A stretch of 54,604 nt of DNA from Bacteroidales bacterium. Lineage in GTDB: Bacteria; Bacteroidota; Bacteroidia; Bacteroidales; Tenuifilaceae. The stretch covers positions 19,332 through 73,935 of the forward strand of contig JAQVYY010000011.1 in assembly GCA_028708425.1 (NCBI GenBank). The letters run 5' to 3'. This document shows, one piece after another, positions 8,655 to 16,810 of this stretch; position 1 is the stretch's first letter, and every line of letters starts with the position of its first letter. The notes under the pieces are model-generated. The model was not told where the DNA came from and made no database searches. It worked only from the letters and a program-made list of their open reading frames with translations. The translations under genes were made by a program, and so were the position numbers.

Positions 8655-9656
8655 ATGAAAGGTGCATTTATTATAGCAGAACTTTCTGCAAACCATAACA
8701 ATGATTTCGAGTTAGCTAAAAAGACAATTACTGCTATCAAAGAGTCAAGGGCGGATGCTGTTAAAGTTCAAACATATAAACCTGAAAGTTTAACACTAAA
8801 TATTGACACTGGCTATTTTGTACCAAAAACTGACGGCTTATGGAAAGGATATACACCTTGGGAACTATTTAAAGAAGCAAGTATGCCTTATGAATGGCAG
8901 CCCAAGTTAAAAAAGTATGCGGAAGAGCTTGGTTTAATATTCTTTTCATCACCATTTGATTTAGAGGCTGTGGATTTTTTAGAAAAAATAGATAATCCAA
9001 TTTATAAAATAGCTTCTCCCGAAATAACAGATGTAAATCTTATAGGATATGCTGCCTCAAAGGGTAAGCCTATGATTATTTCTACTGGTCTTGCTGATAT
9101 AAAAGACATTGAACTTGCATTAGAAGCATGTCGTAAGGTTGGAAATAACGATGTAACATTATTAAAATGCACCTCGCAATATCCTGCTTCCATAGTTCAA
9201 GCTAATCTTCGAACTATGATAGATATGAAAAAACGATTTGGAGTGAAAGTTGGTTTATCGGATCATACAATGGGCTCTTTGGTTCCAACCGTAGCAGTTT
9301 CATTGGGAGCAGAGATAGTAGAAAAGCACTTTGTTCTGGATAGATCCTTAGGTGGTCCCGACTCGGCTTTCTCGATGGAGCCAAACGAATTTAAAGAAAT
9401 GGTTGATACAATTAGAAATGTAGAGAAGTCATTAGGGGAAGTAACCTATAAGGTAAGCGAGGAAGATAATAACAGAAGAAGATCATTGTTTGCTGTAAAA
9501 GACATTAAAGCTGGGGAAACTTTAACTGAAGATAATGTTAGGTCTATTAGGCCAGGGATTGGATTGCACCCAAAGTTCTATAATGAGGTTGTAGGAAGAA
9601 TAACCGATAAAGATTATAGAAAGGGAGAACCTCTTTCCCATAATCTTATTAAATAA
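8655..9656 (+). CDS. pseI: PseI: pseudaminic acid synthase
   Basis: A 333-residue NeuB-family synthase that condenses 2,4-diacylamino-2,4,6-trideoxy-L-altrose with phosphoenolpyruvate. The TIM-barrel part carries IAELSANHNNDFELAKKTI (7-25), KVQTYKPESLT (about 37-47), YKIASPEITDVNLI, LLKCTSQYPA and VGLSDHTMGSLVPTVAVSLGA (two halves, about 195-215), then EKHFVLDRSLGGPDSAFSME, which holds metal and PEP ligands. The C-terminal SAF/antifreeze-like domain (about 275-333) begins RRSLFAVKDIKAGETLT. The presence of PseC and PseG, and of the QTYKPESLT form, favours pseudaminic over legionaminic or sialic acid. It is spaced 1 bp after pseG and 2 bp before wzx. Confidence 0.94.
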   Translation: MKGAFIIAELSANHNNDFELAKKTITAIKESRADAVKVQTYKPESLTLNIDTGYFVPKTDGLWKGYTPWELFKEASMPYEWQPKLKKYAEELGLIFFSSPFDLEAVDFLEKIDNPIYKIASPEITDVNLIGYAASKGKPMIISTGLADIKDIELALEACRKVGNNDVTLLKCTSQYPASIVQANLRTMIDMKKRFGVKVGLSDHTMGSLVPTVAVSLGAEIVEKHFVLDRSLGGPDSAFSMEPNEFKEMVDTIRNVEKSLGEVTYKVSEEDNNRRRSLFAVKDIKAGETLTEDNVRSIRPGIGLHPKFYNEVVGRITDKDYRKGEPLSHNLIK

Positions 9657-9658
9657 AA

Positions 9659-11122
9659 ATGTCTAAGCATTCTCATCTTCTTAAAAAAGTGGTTAAAAAC
9701 AAGGTGTTACATTACGTTTTTAGCCGCTACGCTACATATCTCGTTCAATTTGTCAATTCTCTATTTATTGCAGTTTACCTTGGCCCTTATTATTTGGGAA
9801 TTTGGGGATTTATAACCCTAATTATCCAATACTTGAATCAAATAAACTTTGGAATATCTCATTCTGTAAATGCAATAATATCCATTCATAAAAAAAAGGA
9901 GTGGTATGTTCAAAAAGTTATAGGAACAGCATTAACTATGCTTGCAGTCCTTTCAATTGTAGTAATCTTATTTTTTTTAACTAACAAAATATTTCATTTA
10001 AATATAGGGAGTAAATACAACTTTTCAACTTATGCCCTAGCAGTAGCAGGAATAGGTGTTTTGGCTTATTACAACTCTTTATTTGCTGTTGTTTTCAGGG
10101 TTTATGGTAAGATCATGGAAATTGCCATCAATCAATCGGCCTTTCCTGTTTTGATGCTAATAGCCATTCTGTGCTTTAAAGGTGAAAATTTAATATGGGC
10201 ATTGGTTGGAGCAAATTTGCTGGCATTTTCAGTATCCTTATGCCTATACATATTAAAAAGTCCAGTGAAACTAAAACCACTTTTTATTGGTCGTTTGGCT
10301 AAATCGATACAGGTAAAAGGATGGCATCTGTTTATTTACAATACATCTTTTTATTTTATTGTTATTTCAACCCGTTCTTTTGTAAGTTTCTATTATAGTG
10401 TTGAAGAATTTGGTTACTTTACATTTGCATTTGCTTTGGCAAATACGGTACTATTGCTACTACAATCATTTTCATTTCTTATATTCCCAAAACTACTAAA
10501 CCGACTGGCTTGTGCTTCAAATGAGAAAGTTGTTGAACTATTAAACCAACTACGCGATGCGTATATAACAACATCACATTTGTTAGTTCACTTTGCCATA
10601 CTATTTTTCCCTTTATTTATACTTTTGTTTCCACAGTATAACCAATCGGCAAACGCGTTTAAACTAATTGCTCTAACCGTAGTTTTATACACTAACTCAT
10701 TTGGTTATTCTGGACTGTTAATAGCTAAAAATAAAGAAAAAAAATTAAGCCATTTGTCATTCCTATCACTCATTATTAATATAATAATTGCCTTTGTCCT
10801 GTCTGCAGTATTTCATGTCCCATTTTCATTTGTAATTACAGCAACAATGGTGTCTTACTTTATTTATGTATTTATTTTAGGTAGAATGGGGCGAAAACTA
10901 GTAAATTTAAACCTTTCTACTTTTGAAGTTTTAAAAGATATTTATCCGATTAAACTCATTCTTCCATATATCTTGAATATTTGTTTTATATTCCTCTCTA
11001 TAAATGAATGGTTTTTTATTATTCCAGTGGTTTTATTTATAGCACTTAACTATAAAACATTAGTGCAAATTAAAAACATTGCAAAAACCATAGTAATCAA
11101 ACCTGAATTTATTGATATCTAA
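9659..11122 (+). CDS. wzx: Wzx-type polysaccharide flippase
   Basis: A 487-residue integral membrane protein of the MATE/MOP polysaccharide-export superfamily, with about 12-14 hydrophobic segments. Family-typical phrases are the N-terminal HYVFSRYATYLVQFVNSLFIAVYLGPYYLGIWGF and the segment YFIVISTRSFVSFYYSVEEFGYFTFAFALANTV (given here only as landmarks around residues 17-50 and 230-262). A cytoplasmic loop with LLNQLRDAYITTSHLL follows. It should flip the undecaprenyl-pyrophosphate-linked repeat unit across the inner membrane. It is coupled to the pse genes (2 bp), so the translocated unit probably carries pseudaminic acid. The next gene is 130 bp away; that gap shows no clear terminator. 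Confidence 0.88.
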   Translation: MSKHSHLLKKVVKNKVLHYVFSRYATYLVQFVNSLFIAVYLGPYYLGIWGFITLIIQYLNQINFGISHSVNAIISIHKKKEWYVQKVIGTALTMLAVLSIVVILFFLTNKIFHLNIGSKYNFSTYALAVAGIGVLAYYNSLFAVVFRVYGKIMEIAINQSAFPVLMLIAILCFKGENLIWALVGANLLAFSVSLCLYILKSPVKLKPLFIGRLAKSIQVKGWHLFIYNTSFYFIVISTRSFVSFYYSVEEFGYFTFAFALANTVLLLLQSFSFLIFPKLLNRLACASNEKVVELLNQLRDAYITTSHLLVHFAILFFPLFILLFPQYNQSANAFKLIALTVVLYTNSFGYSGLLIAKNKEKKLSHLSFLSLIINIIIAFVLSAVFHVPFSFVITATMVSYFIYVFILGRMGRKLVNLNLSTFEVLKDIYPIKLILPYILNICFIFLSINEWFFIIPVVLFIALNYKTLVQIKNIAKTIVIKPEFIDI

Positions 11123-11252
11123 AAAAGTAAGAAAAGAACTGTGTTTAAGTTAAAATCTGTCCAGTCAAGGTAGACCATCTCAAACAGGCAACAAAAATAA
11201 AAACTATAGCAAAAGAAGCAACAAACAATCCTAACTTTATAAACATATAGAT

Positions 11253-12056
11253 ATGAGCCTTTTCGAAAAAAAAGAAAAACTAGATAGTTTTTTTTACAGG
11301 GCATTTAATTTAATGTCGCAAGCAATTTTCTTCTTTAAATTCAAACTTAAAAGAGAACTAAAGAGAAACTCTTGTTACAAAGATTTACATAAAGGACAAA
11401 GGTGCTTTATACTAGGAGCAGGGCCCTCTTTAAAAACCTTAACCGAAGAACAACAACAGTTTCTGAAAAAAGAAGTGACATTTGGAGTAAATTTTTTATA
11501 TAAATCAGACGTACTGAATATTGTTTCCCCAACTTACTACGCTTTATTTGACAATCTTTTTTTTTCAAGACACAGATTTGTTTTTAAAAAAATTGCAGAA
11601 AAATTTCCTAACACTATTTTTCTAACTAATCAAAATGGGGGTAAAGTAGTAAAAGAAGAAAACATTATTAATAAAACCATTAAATCATATTCTAAGTTAT
11701 ATCCTATAAAAAACTTCGCTTATGATTTAACCCAAAATGCGCATATAACATTTAATGTAGTTAGTGAATGTATTAAAACTGCGATGTTCTTAGGGTTTAA
11801 AGAAATTTATTTGCTAGGAGCCGACTATAATGCTTTTGCTCATCCAGTAGAAGTTCATTGCTATGATGATGATAAGAACAAACCATTAGCACAAAACAGG
11901 CTAGGATTATTATTGAAATACTACGCTTTAACAACAAACTTTCACTATATTATATCTAAAAAAGCTAGCAAAAAAAATATTAGTGTTATTAATTTAACTC
12001 CAAATAGTCTGCTGGATGCATATCAGAAAAAGAATATCTCAGATGTTTTAAAATAA
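11253..12056 (+). CDS. DUF115/MptE-like protein, candidate nonulosonate transferase
   Basis: A 267-residue protein with KGQRCFILGAGPSLKTL (about 47-63), FGVNFLYKSDV, TYYALFD and KEIYLLGADYNAF (about 182-193). The GxGPSL Rossmann-type loop followed later by a LLGxD strand is the pattern of DUF115 (6-hydroxymethylpterin diphosphokinase MptE-like) proteins. It also resembles the nucleotide loop of some sialyltransferases. Related Maf proteins move nonulosonic acids onto flagellin, so transfer of CMP-pseudaminic acid onto the repeat unit is an attractive idea here between Wzx and Wzy. That is inference; the family assignment is the firmer part. No signal peptide or TM segment is evident. It ends one base before the wzy ATG. 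Confidence 0.6.
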   Translation: MSLFEKKEKLDSFFYRAFNLMSQAIFFFKFKLKRELKRNSCYKDLHKGQRCFILGAGPSLKTLTEEQQQFLKKEVTFGVNFLYKSDVLNIVSPTYYALFDNLFFSRHRFVFKKIAEKFPNTIFLTNQNGGKVVKEENIINKTIKSYSKLYPIKNFAYDLTQNAHITFNVVSECIKTAMFLGFKEIYLLGADYNAFAHPVEVHCYDDDKNKPLAQNRLGLLLKYYALTTNFHYIISKKASKKNISVINLTPNSLLDAYQKKNISDVLK

Positions 12057-13169
12057 ATGATCAGGAAAGAAACTATACTACAATTAATCATTCCAGTATT
12101 CTTCTTCTTAATTATATTGAAGTTTTATTCTGCAAGTTTAAGTAATGTAGCAACTATCTTATACATTGGTTTAGGTTACGTTGCATTGATTATTTCCCTT
12201 ATTAGCAAAAGTAATAAAGCGAACATAATTAAATGGATGTTCTTTATTATCTATATCGGTGTGTTAAATGCTCTATTAAGTTCTTTAATTACCGACAATT
12301 ATAGAATCCAAGATGTCATACTGCTCTTTAGTTACATAGGTATAGCTTTTATTCCTTTCATAATTAGGTTAAGCTATCCAATCTATAAGTGGTGCTATAT
12401 AATTCTTTTATTGTTTTTTGGATTTCATATTGTAAAAGGAACTAATCCAACAGAGATTTTCTCTATTAGCAGAAACTTCATATCCGTTGTTTTGCTTATT
12501 GCTGCATCATATCATATTATATCTGCTCATCAGAACAATAAAAAAATATCCCTGATACTACTTATCTCTTCATTAGTTTTATCTATTTGGGCAACAGGAC
12601 GCAGTGGTATAATTGTATTTACTCTTTTGTTACTTTCAGTAATTTTAATCGATAAAAAATACAAAAAATACAGAGTGTATTTTGTTTCGCTACTCTTAAT
12701 TGTAGTCTATTTAATATATATCTTTCTATTTTCCGATCTTTTAAATAGTGGATTAGTGCGTTTTGTAAATTATGGAATAGAAGATAGTGCACGCTCTGGT
12801 GTAAACACCGAATATATTGCAAAAATGAAAGAAAGTTTTTTGTATATACTTACTGGTGCACCGCTTAAGGAAGTGCAAAGTATCGTTGCATTAGATTTAA
12901 ACCCACATAATTCAATCATCCGGCTGCACATATATTACGGGTTATTAGGGGTTTTATGCTTGAGTTTTTTATTAATAAAAACATCATGTTTTTTTATTCG
13001 GGAAAAGAATTATATATACCTATCACTACTTATTTGCTTGCTATTAAGATCATTGGTTGATTCAACATCTTTTCATGGTCCGTTAGATCCATTACTTTTT
13101 TATTTACTATTCCTGTTTTTAGATAAAAAATCAAACGAAAATGAAAAAGAAGTTATTGAACATATATAG
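12057..13169 (+). CDS. wzy: Wzy-type O-antigen polymerase
   Basis: A 370-residue, very hydrophobic protein with about 10-11 membrane segments and a larger periplasmic loop (about 235-285) containing GLVRFVNYGIEDSARSGVNTE, LTGAPLKEVQ and LNPHNSIIRLHIYYG. The HNSxxRLHxYYGLLG phrase is typical of the Wzy_C/O-antigen ligase superfamily. Its short length, and its place after Wzx and near Wzz, favour the polymerase over the ligase. It should join repeat units in the periplasm, with chain length set by the Wzz protein at 1791. It starts immediately after the DUF115-like gene and runs 29 bp into the acetyltransferase pseudogene. Confidence 0.8.
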   Translation: MIRKETILQLIIPVFFFLIILKFYSASLSNVATILYIGLGYVALIISLISKSNKANIIKWMFFIIYIGVLNALLSSLITDNYRIQDVILLFSYIGIAFIPFIIRLSYPIYKWCYIILLLFFGFHIVKGTNPTEIFSISRNFISVVLLIAASYHIISAHQNNKKISLILLISSLVLSIWATGRSGIIVFTLLLLSVILIDKKYKKYRVYFVSLLLIVVYLIYIFLFSDLLNSGLVRFVNYGIEDSARSGVNTEYIAKMKESFLYILTGAPLKEVQSIVALDLNPHNSIIRLHIYYGLLGVLCLSFLLIKTSCFFIREKNYIYLSLLICLLLRSLVDSTSFHGPLDPLLFYLLFLFLDKKSNENEKEVIEHI

Positions 13170-13686
13170 ATTTTCAAAATCTCTTTTTTTTACAAAAAAA
13201 TATGGACTACGTGATGTTTCACATCCCATCTATTTGGAGAAAAATCTAATATTTCAAGAGATTTAAAAACCGAGCCACATTGTTTTAGTAGGTAAAAGAT
13301 GTATTATTTACCCTAATGTCACAATAGGAGCATTCTCTATGCTCGCAAATAATGTATCAATTATAGGTAACGACCATGAATTCAAATTATTAGATAGACC
13401 TATAATTTTTTCAGGCAGGAAAACAGTAAGAGAAACAATTATTGGTAAAGATGTTTGGATTGGAGCTTTTTCTATAGTAATGACGGGAATTAAAATTGGA
13501 GATGGAGCCATTATTGCAGCAGGATCAGTTGTGACTAAAAATGTAGAGGCTTATTTTGTATATGGAGGGGTTCCGGCGAAAAAAATAAAGCCTCGGTTCA
13601 GCAGCATAGAAGAACAAATGGAATATCAATCAATGTTAAATGCAATTGATCCAAATCAAATTCCTAGCGACTGGACTTTATGTTAA
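13141..13686 (+). pseudogene. WbbJ/WcaF-like hexapeptide acetyltransferase with two frameshifts
   Basis: The intact reading would be about 181 residues. Frame 1 from the ATG at 13141 gives KKKLLNIYRFSKSLFFTKKY and GLRDVSHP, then hits TAA at 13264. Between about 13233 and 13286 a different frame gives GEKSNISRDLKTEPHCF, which fits the ISRDL segment of this acetyltransferase family much better. From 13288 frame 1 resumes with VGKRCIIYPNVTIGAFSMLA, and the rest is a normal beta-helix ending VPAKKIKPRFSS. So one base seems lost near 13231 and one gained near 13287, an exactly compensating pair. An internal ATG at 13339 could still give a 115-residue fragment without the first turns. Natural decay and base-calling error in homopolymers are both possible. 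Confidence 0.75.
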
Positions 13687-13708
13687 TTATAAAACCAACT
13701 ATTGAACT

Positions 13709-14728
13709 ATGTTTAAAAACAAAACCTTACTAATTACTGGAGGTACTGGATCTTTTGGCAATGCTGTATTAACTCGTTTTATTGATACCGACATTCATGA
13801 AATACGCGTATTCAGTAGAGATGAGAAGAAACAAGACGATATGCGTCATCAATTACAAAACCCCAAAGTGAAATATTACATTGGCGATGTTAGGGATAAA
13901 CGAAGTATAGACAATGCCATGCGTGGAGTTGACTACGTGTTTCATGCCGCCGCATTGAAACAGGTACCTTCGTGTGAATTCTTCCCCATTGAGGCAGTAA
14001 AAACCAATGTGTTAGGCACTCAAAATGTGTTAGACTCAGCTGACGAGCATGGTGTACAAAAGGTAATTGTTCTTAGTACCGACAAAGCCGCTTATCCAAT
14101 AAATGCCATGGGTATTAGCAAAGCGATGATGGAGAAGGTGGCCATAGCCAAAGCACGTTCACTTGGTGATAATGCAACCACAACTATTTGCTGTACCCGC
14201 TACGGAAACGTTATGGCCAGCCGTGGCTCAGTTATCCCCTTATGGATTGATCAAATGAGGGCAAACAAAGACATTACCATCACCGATAGCAATATGACAC
14301 GCTATATGATGACTCTTGAAGATGCAGTTGATTTGGTTCTGTATGCTTTTGAAAATGGGAATAGTGGCGACTTATTCGTGCAAAAAGCTCCGGCTGCAAC
14401 CTTAGAAGTATTGGCAAATGCGCTAAGAGAACTATATAAAACAGATACCTCCATAAAGGTTATTGGTACACGTCATGGCGAGAAACTATATGAAACGTTG
14501 GTAACTCGCGAAGAGATGTTCCGATCAGAAGATATGGGTAATTATTTCCGAATACCTGCCGATGCTAGGGATTTGAATTATGATAAGTATTTCTCAAAAG
14601 GACAAGAGGATATATCTAAAGTAGAAGATTATCATTCGCATAATACTCATCGTTTGAATTTAGAAGAAATGAAAGAGTTATTATTGAAATTGGAAATGAT
14701 TAGAAAGGATGTGCTGGGTGATAAGTGA
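13709..14728 (+). CDS. capE: CapE/FnlA: UDP-GlcNAc 4,6-dehydratase (5-inverting)
   Basis: A 339-residue soluble SDR enzyme. The NAD(P) loop LLITGGTGSFGNAVL is at 7-21, followed by RVFSRDEKKQDDMRHQL, FHAAALKQVPSCEFFP and STDKAAYPINAMGISKAMMEK (two halves, about 124-144), which has Met in place of the usual Tyr next to the active Lys. The ARDLNYDKY ending region matches CapE/FnlA. It converts UDP-GlcNAc to UDP-2-acetamido-2,6-dideoxy-beta-L-arabino-hexos-4-ulose, the first step to UDP-L-FucNAc with CapF and CapG. The same ketosugar is the substrate of PseC, so this gene could also replace the missing pseB. The GC content looks higher than in the pse genes. Confidence 0.9.
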   Translation: MFKNKTLLITGGTGSFGNAVLTRFIDTDIHEIRVFSRDEKKQDDMRHQLQNPKVKYYIGDVRDKRSIDNAMRGVDYVFHAAALKQVPSCEFFPIEAVKTNVLGTQNVLDSADEHGVQKVIVLSTDKAAYPINAMGISKAMMEKVAIAKARSLGDNATTTICCTRYGNVMASRGSVIPLWIDQMRANKDITITDSNMTRYMMTLEDAVDLVLYAFENGNSGDLFVQKAPAATLEVLANALRELYKTDTSIKVIGTRHGEKLYETLVTREEMFRSEDMGNYFRIPADARDLNYDKYFSKGQEDISKVEDYHSHNTHRLNLEEMKELLLKLEMIRKDVLGDK

Positions 14729-14814
14729 TGAGTAATGAGTGATGAGTTGCCGCAAATTACTCCCATCACCGTTCACAGCTTACAGATCAAAGTTCGCACT
14801 TCACAACTAAGAAA
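14729..14814. repeat. short direct-repeat tract before the first four-helix-bundle gene
   Basis: The sequence is low in complexity: GTGATGAGTAATGAGTGATG, then TCACCGTTCACAGCTTACAG and TTCGCACTTCACAAC. It resembles the CACATCACAGTTCACA tract on the other side of the gene (15166-15238). It separates capE from a gene that is foreign to the pathway. Confidence 0.55.
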
Positions 14815-15165
14815 ATGAAAACCCACCACGATTTAGACGTCTGGAAAAAATCCATACTTTTAGTAACAGTCATATATAAAATTACAGAATCATTCCCTAA
14901 ATCTGAACTTTATGGGTTGTCGAATCAAATCCGACGATGTGCTGTTTCTATCCCTTCAAACATTGCGGAAGGAGCTGCACGAACATCTACTAAAGAATTT
15001 TCTCGGTTTTTAGCAATATCTTTAGGTTCTATTGCTGAATTAGAAACACAATTAATTATCTCTAAGAATTTAACCTATTTAAGTGAAATTGAATTTGATA
15101 AATTAATTTCTGAATTAATCATCATTAGAAAAATGACAATTGGATTAAAAAAATCAATTTCATAA
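14815..15165 (+). CDS. four-helix-bundle protein (23S rRNA intervening-sequence family), copy 1
   Basis: A 116-residue helical protein of the S23/IVP family. It starts HHDLDVWKKSILLV, then FPKSELYGLSNQIRRCAVSIPSNIAEGAAR (landmarks at about 27-56) and LGSIAELETQLIISKN. These phrases define the family, which was first seen inside 23S rRNA intervening sequences and is also scattered through Bacteroidota genomes; its function is unknown. A close paralogue lies at 16446. Both sit between genes of one sugar pathway (capE, capF, capG) and are bordered by short repeats, which suggests insertion as small mobile cassettes. Confidence 0.87.
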   Translation: MKTHHDLDVWKKSILLVTVIYKITESFPKSELYGLSNQIRRCAVSIPSNIAEGAARTSTKEFSRFLAISLGSIAELETQLIISKNLTYLSEIEFDKLISELIIIRKMTIGLKKSIS

Positions 15166-15238
15166 CAGTCTCATCACAACTTACACATCACAGGTTACAA
15201 CTCACACATCACAGTTCACACATCACAGTTCACAAAAA
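15166..15238. repeat. CACATCACAG tandem tract
   Basis: This 73-bp tract between the four-helix-bundle gene and capF repeats units such as CACATCACAGTTCACA two to three times, in variants (CTTACACATCACAGGTTACA and so on). It runs directly up to the capF ATG and provides its entire upstream region. Confidence 0.65.
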
Positions 15239-16387
15239 ATGTTTAAAATACTGATAACTGGTGCAAAAGGATTTATAGGGAAAAACCTTATTGCTGAATT
15301 AAAAAACATACAGCAAGGAAAAGCAAAGCATGCAACATTGGGTTCGGATATAACACTTTTCGAATTTGATATTGATAGCGAACCTAATCTTTTAGATATT
15401 TATTGCAAAGAAGCCGATTTTGTGTTTCACTTAGCTGGCATTAACCGACCCAAAGAGCAAAGCGAATTTATGGAAGGTAATTTTGGCTTTACTAGTCAGT
15501 TACTTGACACTCTCAAAAAGCACAATAACAGCTGCCCCATCATGCTCTCGTCTTCCATACAGGCAGAATTAGACAATCTGTATGGTGCATCTAAAAAAGC
15601 TGGAGAGGATTTGCTATTTAAATATGGAAAAGAAACTGGAGCAAATGTTTATGTCTATCGCTTCCCAAATGTTTTTGGTAAATGGTGCCGCCCCAACTAC
15701 AACAGTGCAGTGGCTACTTTCTGCCACAACATAGCTCGGGATATGCCCATACAAGTGAATGATGCAAACGCACAAATGACCTTAGTGTACATTGACGATG
15801 TGGTTCAGGAACTCACCAGATGTTTAACAAATAACCCTAACACAGTTGGGGGCTACTGCAAGGTACCAGCCGAGCACAAAATAAATCTGGGAGAAATCGT
15901 CGACTTAATTCACTCTTTTAAAGAAAGTCGTAAAACGTTAAAAGTGCCTGACTTATCCAACGCATTAACAAAAAAGTTATACTCCACCTACCTAAGTTAT
16001 CTGCCCGAGGATAGTTTCTCTTATCCCTTAAAAATGAATGTGGATGAACGTGGCTCATTCACAGAGTTTTTGAAATCACCCGACAGAGGTCAGGTATCCA
16101 TAAATATATCCAAACCCGGAATAACAAAAGGGAATCATTGGCACCATACCAAGAATGAAAAGTTTTTGGTGGTATCGGGTAATGGAGTAATTCGCTTTAG
16201 AAAAACTGATGAACCATCTAAGATAATTGAATACCATGTTTCTGGCAAAAAACTCGAAGTGCTTGATATTCCCGTGGGATATACACATAACATTGAGAAT
16301 TTAGGAAATAATGATATGGTAACGGTTATGTGGGTTAACGAGGTGTTTGATGCCGAGAATCCAGATACTTATTTTGAAAAGGTCTAA
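15239..16387 (+). CDS. capF: CapF/FnlB: bifunctional C3-epimerase/C4-reductase for UDP-L-FucNAc
   Basis: A 382-residue protein with two domains. The N-terminal SDR domain (about 1-250) has ILITGAKGFIGKNLIAEL (3-20), FVFHLAGINRPKEQSEF, a YGASKKAGEDL active-site segment (about 118-128) and VYRFPNVFGKW. The C-terminal cupin (about 270-382) has DERGSFTEFLKSPDRGQVS, KGNHWHHTKNEKFLVVSG with the metal-binding His residues, and GYTHNIENLGN. CapF acts on the CapE product: the cupin epimerises C3 and the SDR part reduces C4, giving UDP-L-pneumosamine-type sugar for CapG. It lies between the two four-helix-bundle genes. Confidence 0.93.
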   Translation: MFKILITGAKGFIGKNLIAELKNIQQGKAKHATLGSDITLFEFDIDSEPNLLDIYCKEADFVFHLAGINRPKEQSEFMEGNFGFTSQLLDTLKKHNNSCPIMLSSSIQAELDNLYGASKKAGEDLLFKYGKETGANVYVYRFPNVFGKWCRPNYNSAVATFCHNIARDMPIQVNDANAQMTLVYIDDVVQELTRCLTNNPNTVGGYCKVPAEHKINLGEIVDLIHSFKESRKTLKVPDLSNALTKKLYSTYLSYLPEDSFSYPLKMNVDERGSFTEFLKSPDRGQVSINISKPGITKGNHWHHTKNEKFLVVSGNGVIRFRKTDEPSKIIEYHVSGKKLEVLDIPVGYTHNIENLGNNDMVTVMWVNEVFDAENPDTYFEKV

Positions 16388-16445
16388 TAAAAGGTAATTT
16401 GTGATTGGTGACTAGTGAATAGTAAAGAACAAACTGTTTATAGTT

Positions 16446-16799
16446 ATGAAAACACATAAAGATTTAGATGTATGGAAGAAAACAATTGAGCTAGTGGCAT
16501 CAATCTATAAAACAACGTCTTCATTCCCTAAGGAAGAACTATATGGACTAACTTCACAAATCCGCCGATCCGCTGTCTCAATTCCTTCAAATATAGCAGA
16601 AGGTGCAGTTCGAAACCATAATAAAGAATTCATTCAATTTCTATACATTGCCCTAGGTAGTGGATCTGAACTTGAAACTCAGCTAATATTATCTAAAATG
16701 CTTGACTTTATTTCTGAAGAAAAAGCACAGGAATTGATAAATGAATTAAACTCAATATCCAGAATGCTCCAAGGTCTTATTAAACATGTCAAAAAATAA
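16446..16799 (+). CDS. four-helix-bundle protein (23S rRNA intervening-sequence family), copy 2
   Basis: A 117-residue paralogue of the protein at 14815: HKDLDVWKKTIELVASIYK, FPKEELYGLTSQIRRSAVS, IPSNIAEGAVR and LGSGSELETQLILSKML. By eye, more than half of the residues match copy 1. It sits between capF and capG/wecB. Upstream is a short tract GTGATTGGTGACTAGTGAAT, and downstream an AATCACCAATCAC tract that runs into the next coding sequence. Its function is unknown. Confidence 0.87.
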   Translation: MKTHKDLDVWKKTIELVASIYKTTSSFPKEELYGLTSQIRRSAVSIPSNIAEGAVRNHNKEFIQFLYIALGSGSELETQLILSKMLDFISEEKAQELINELNSISRMLQGLIKHVKK

Positions 16800-16810
16800 A
16801 ATTTACTCTT

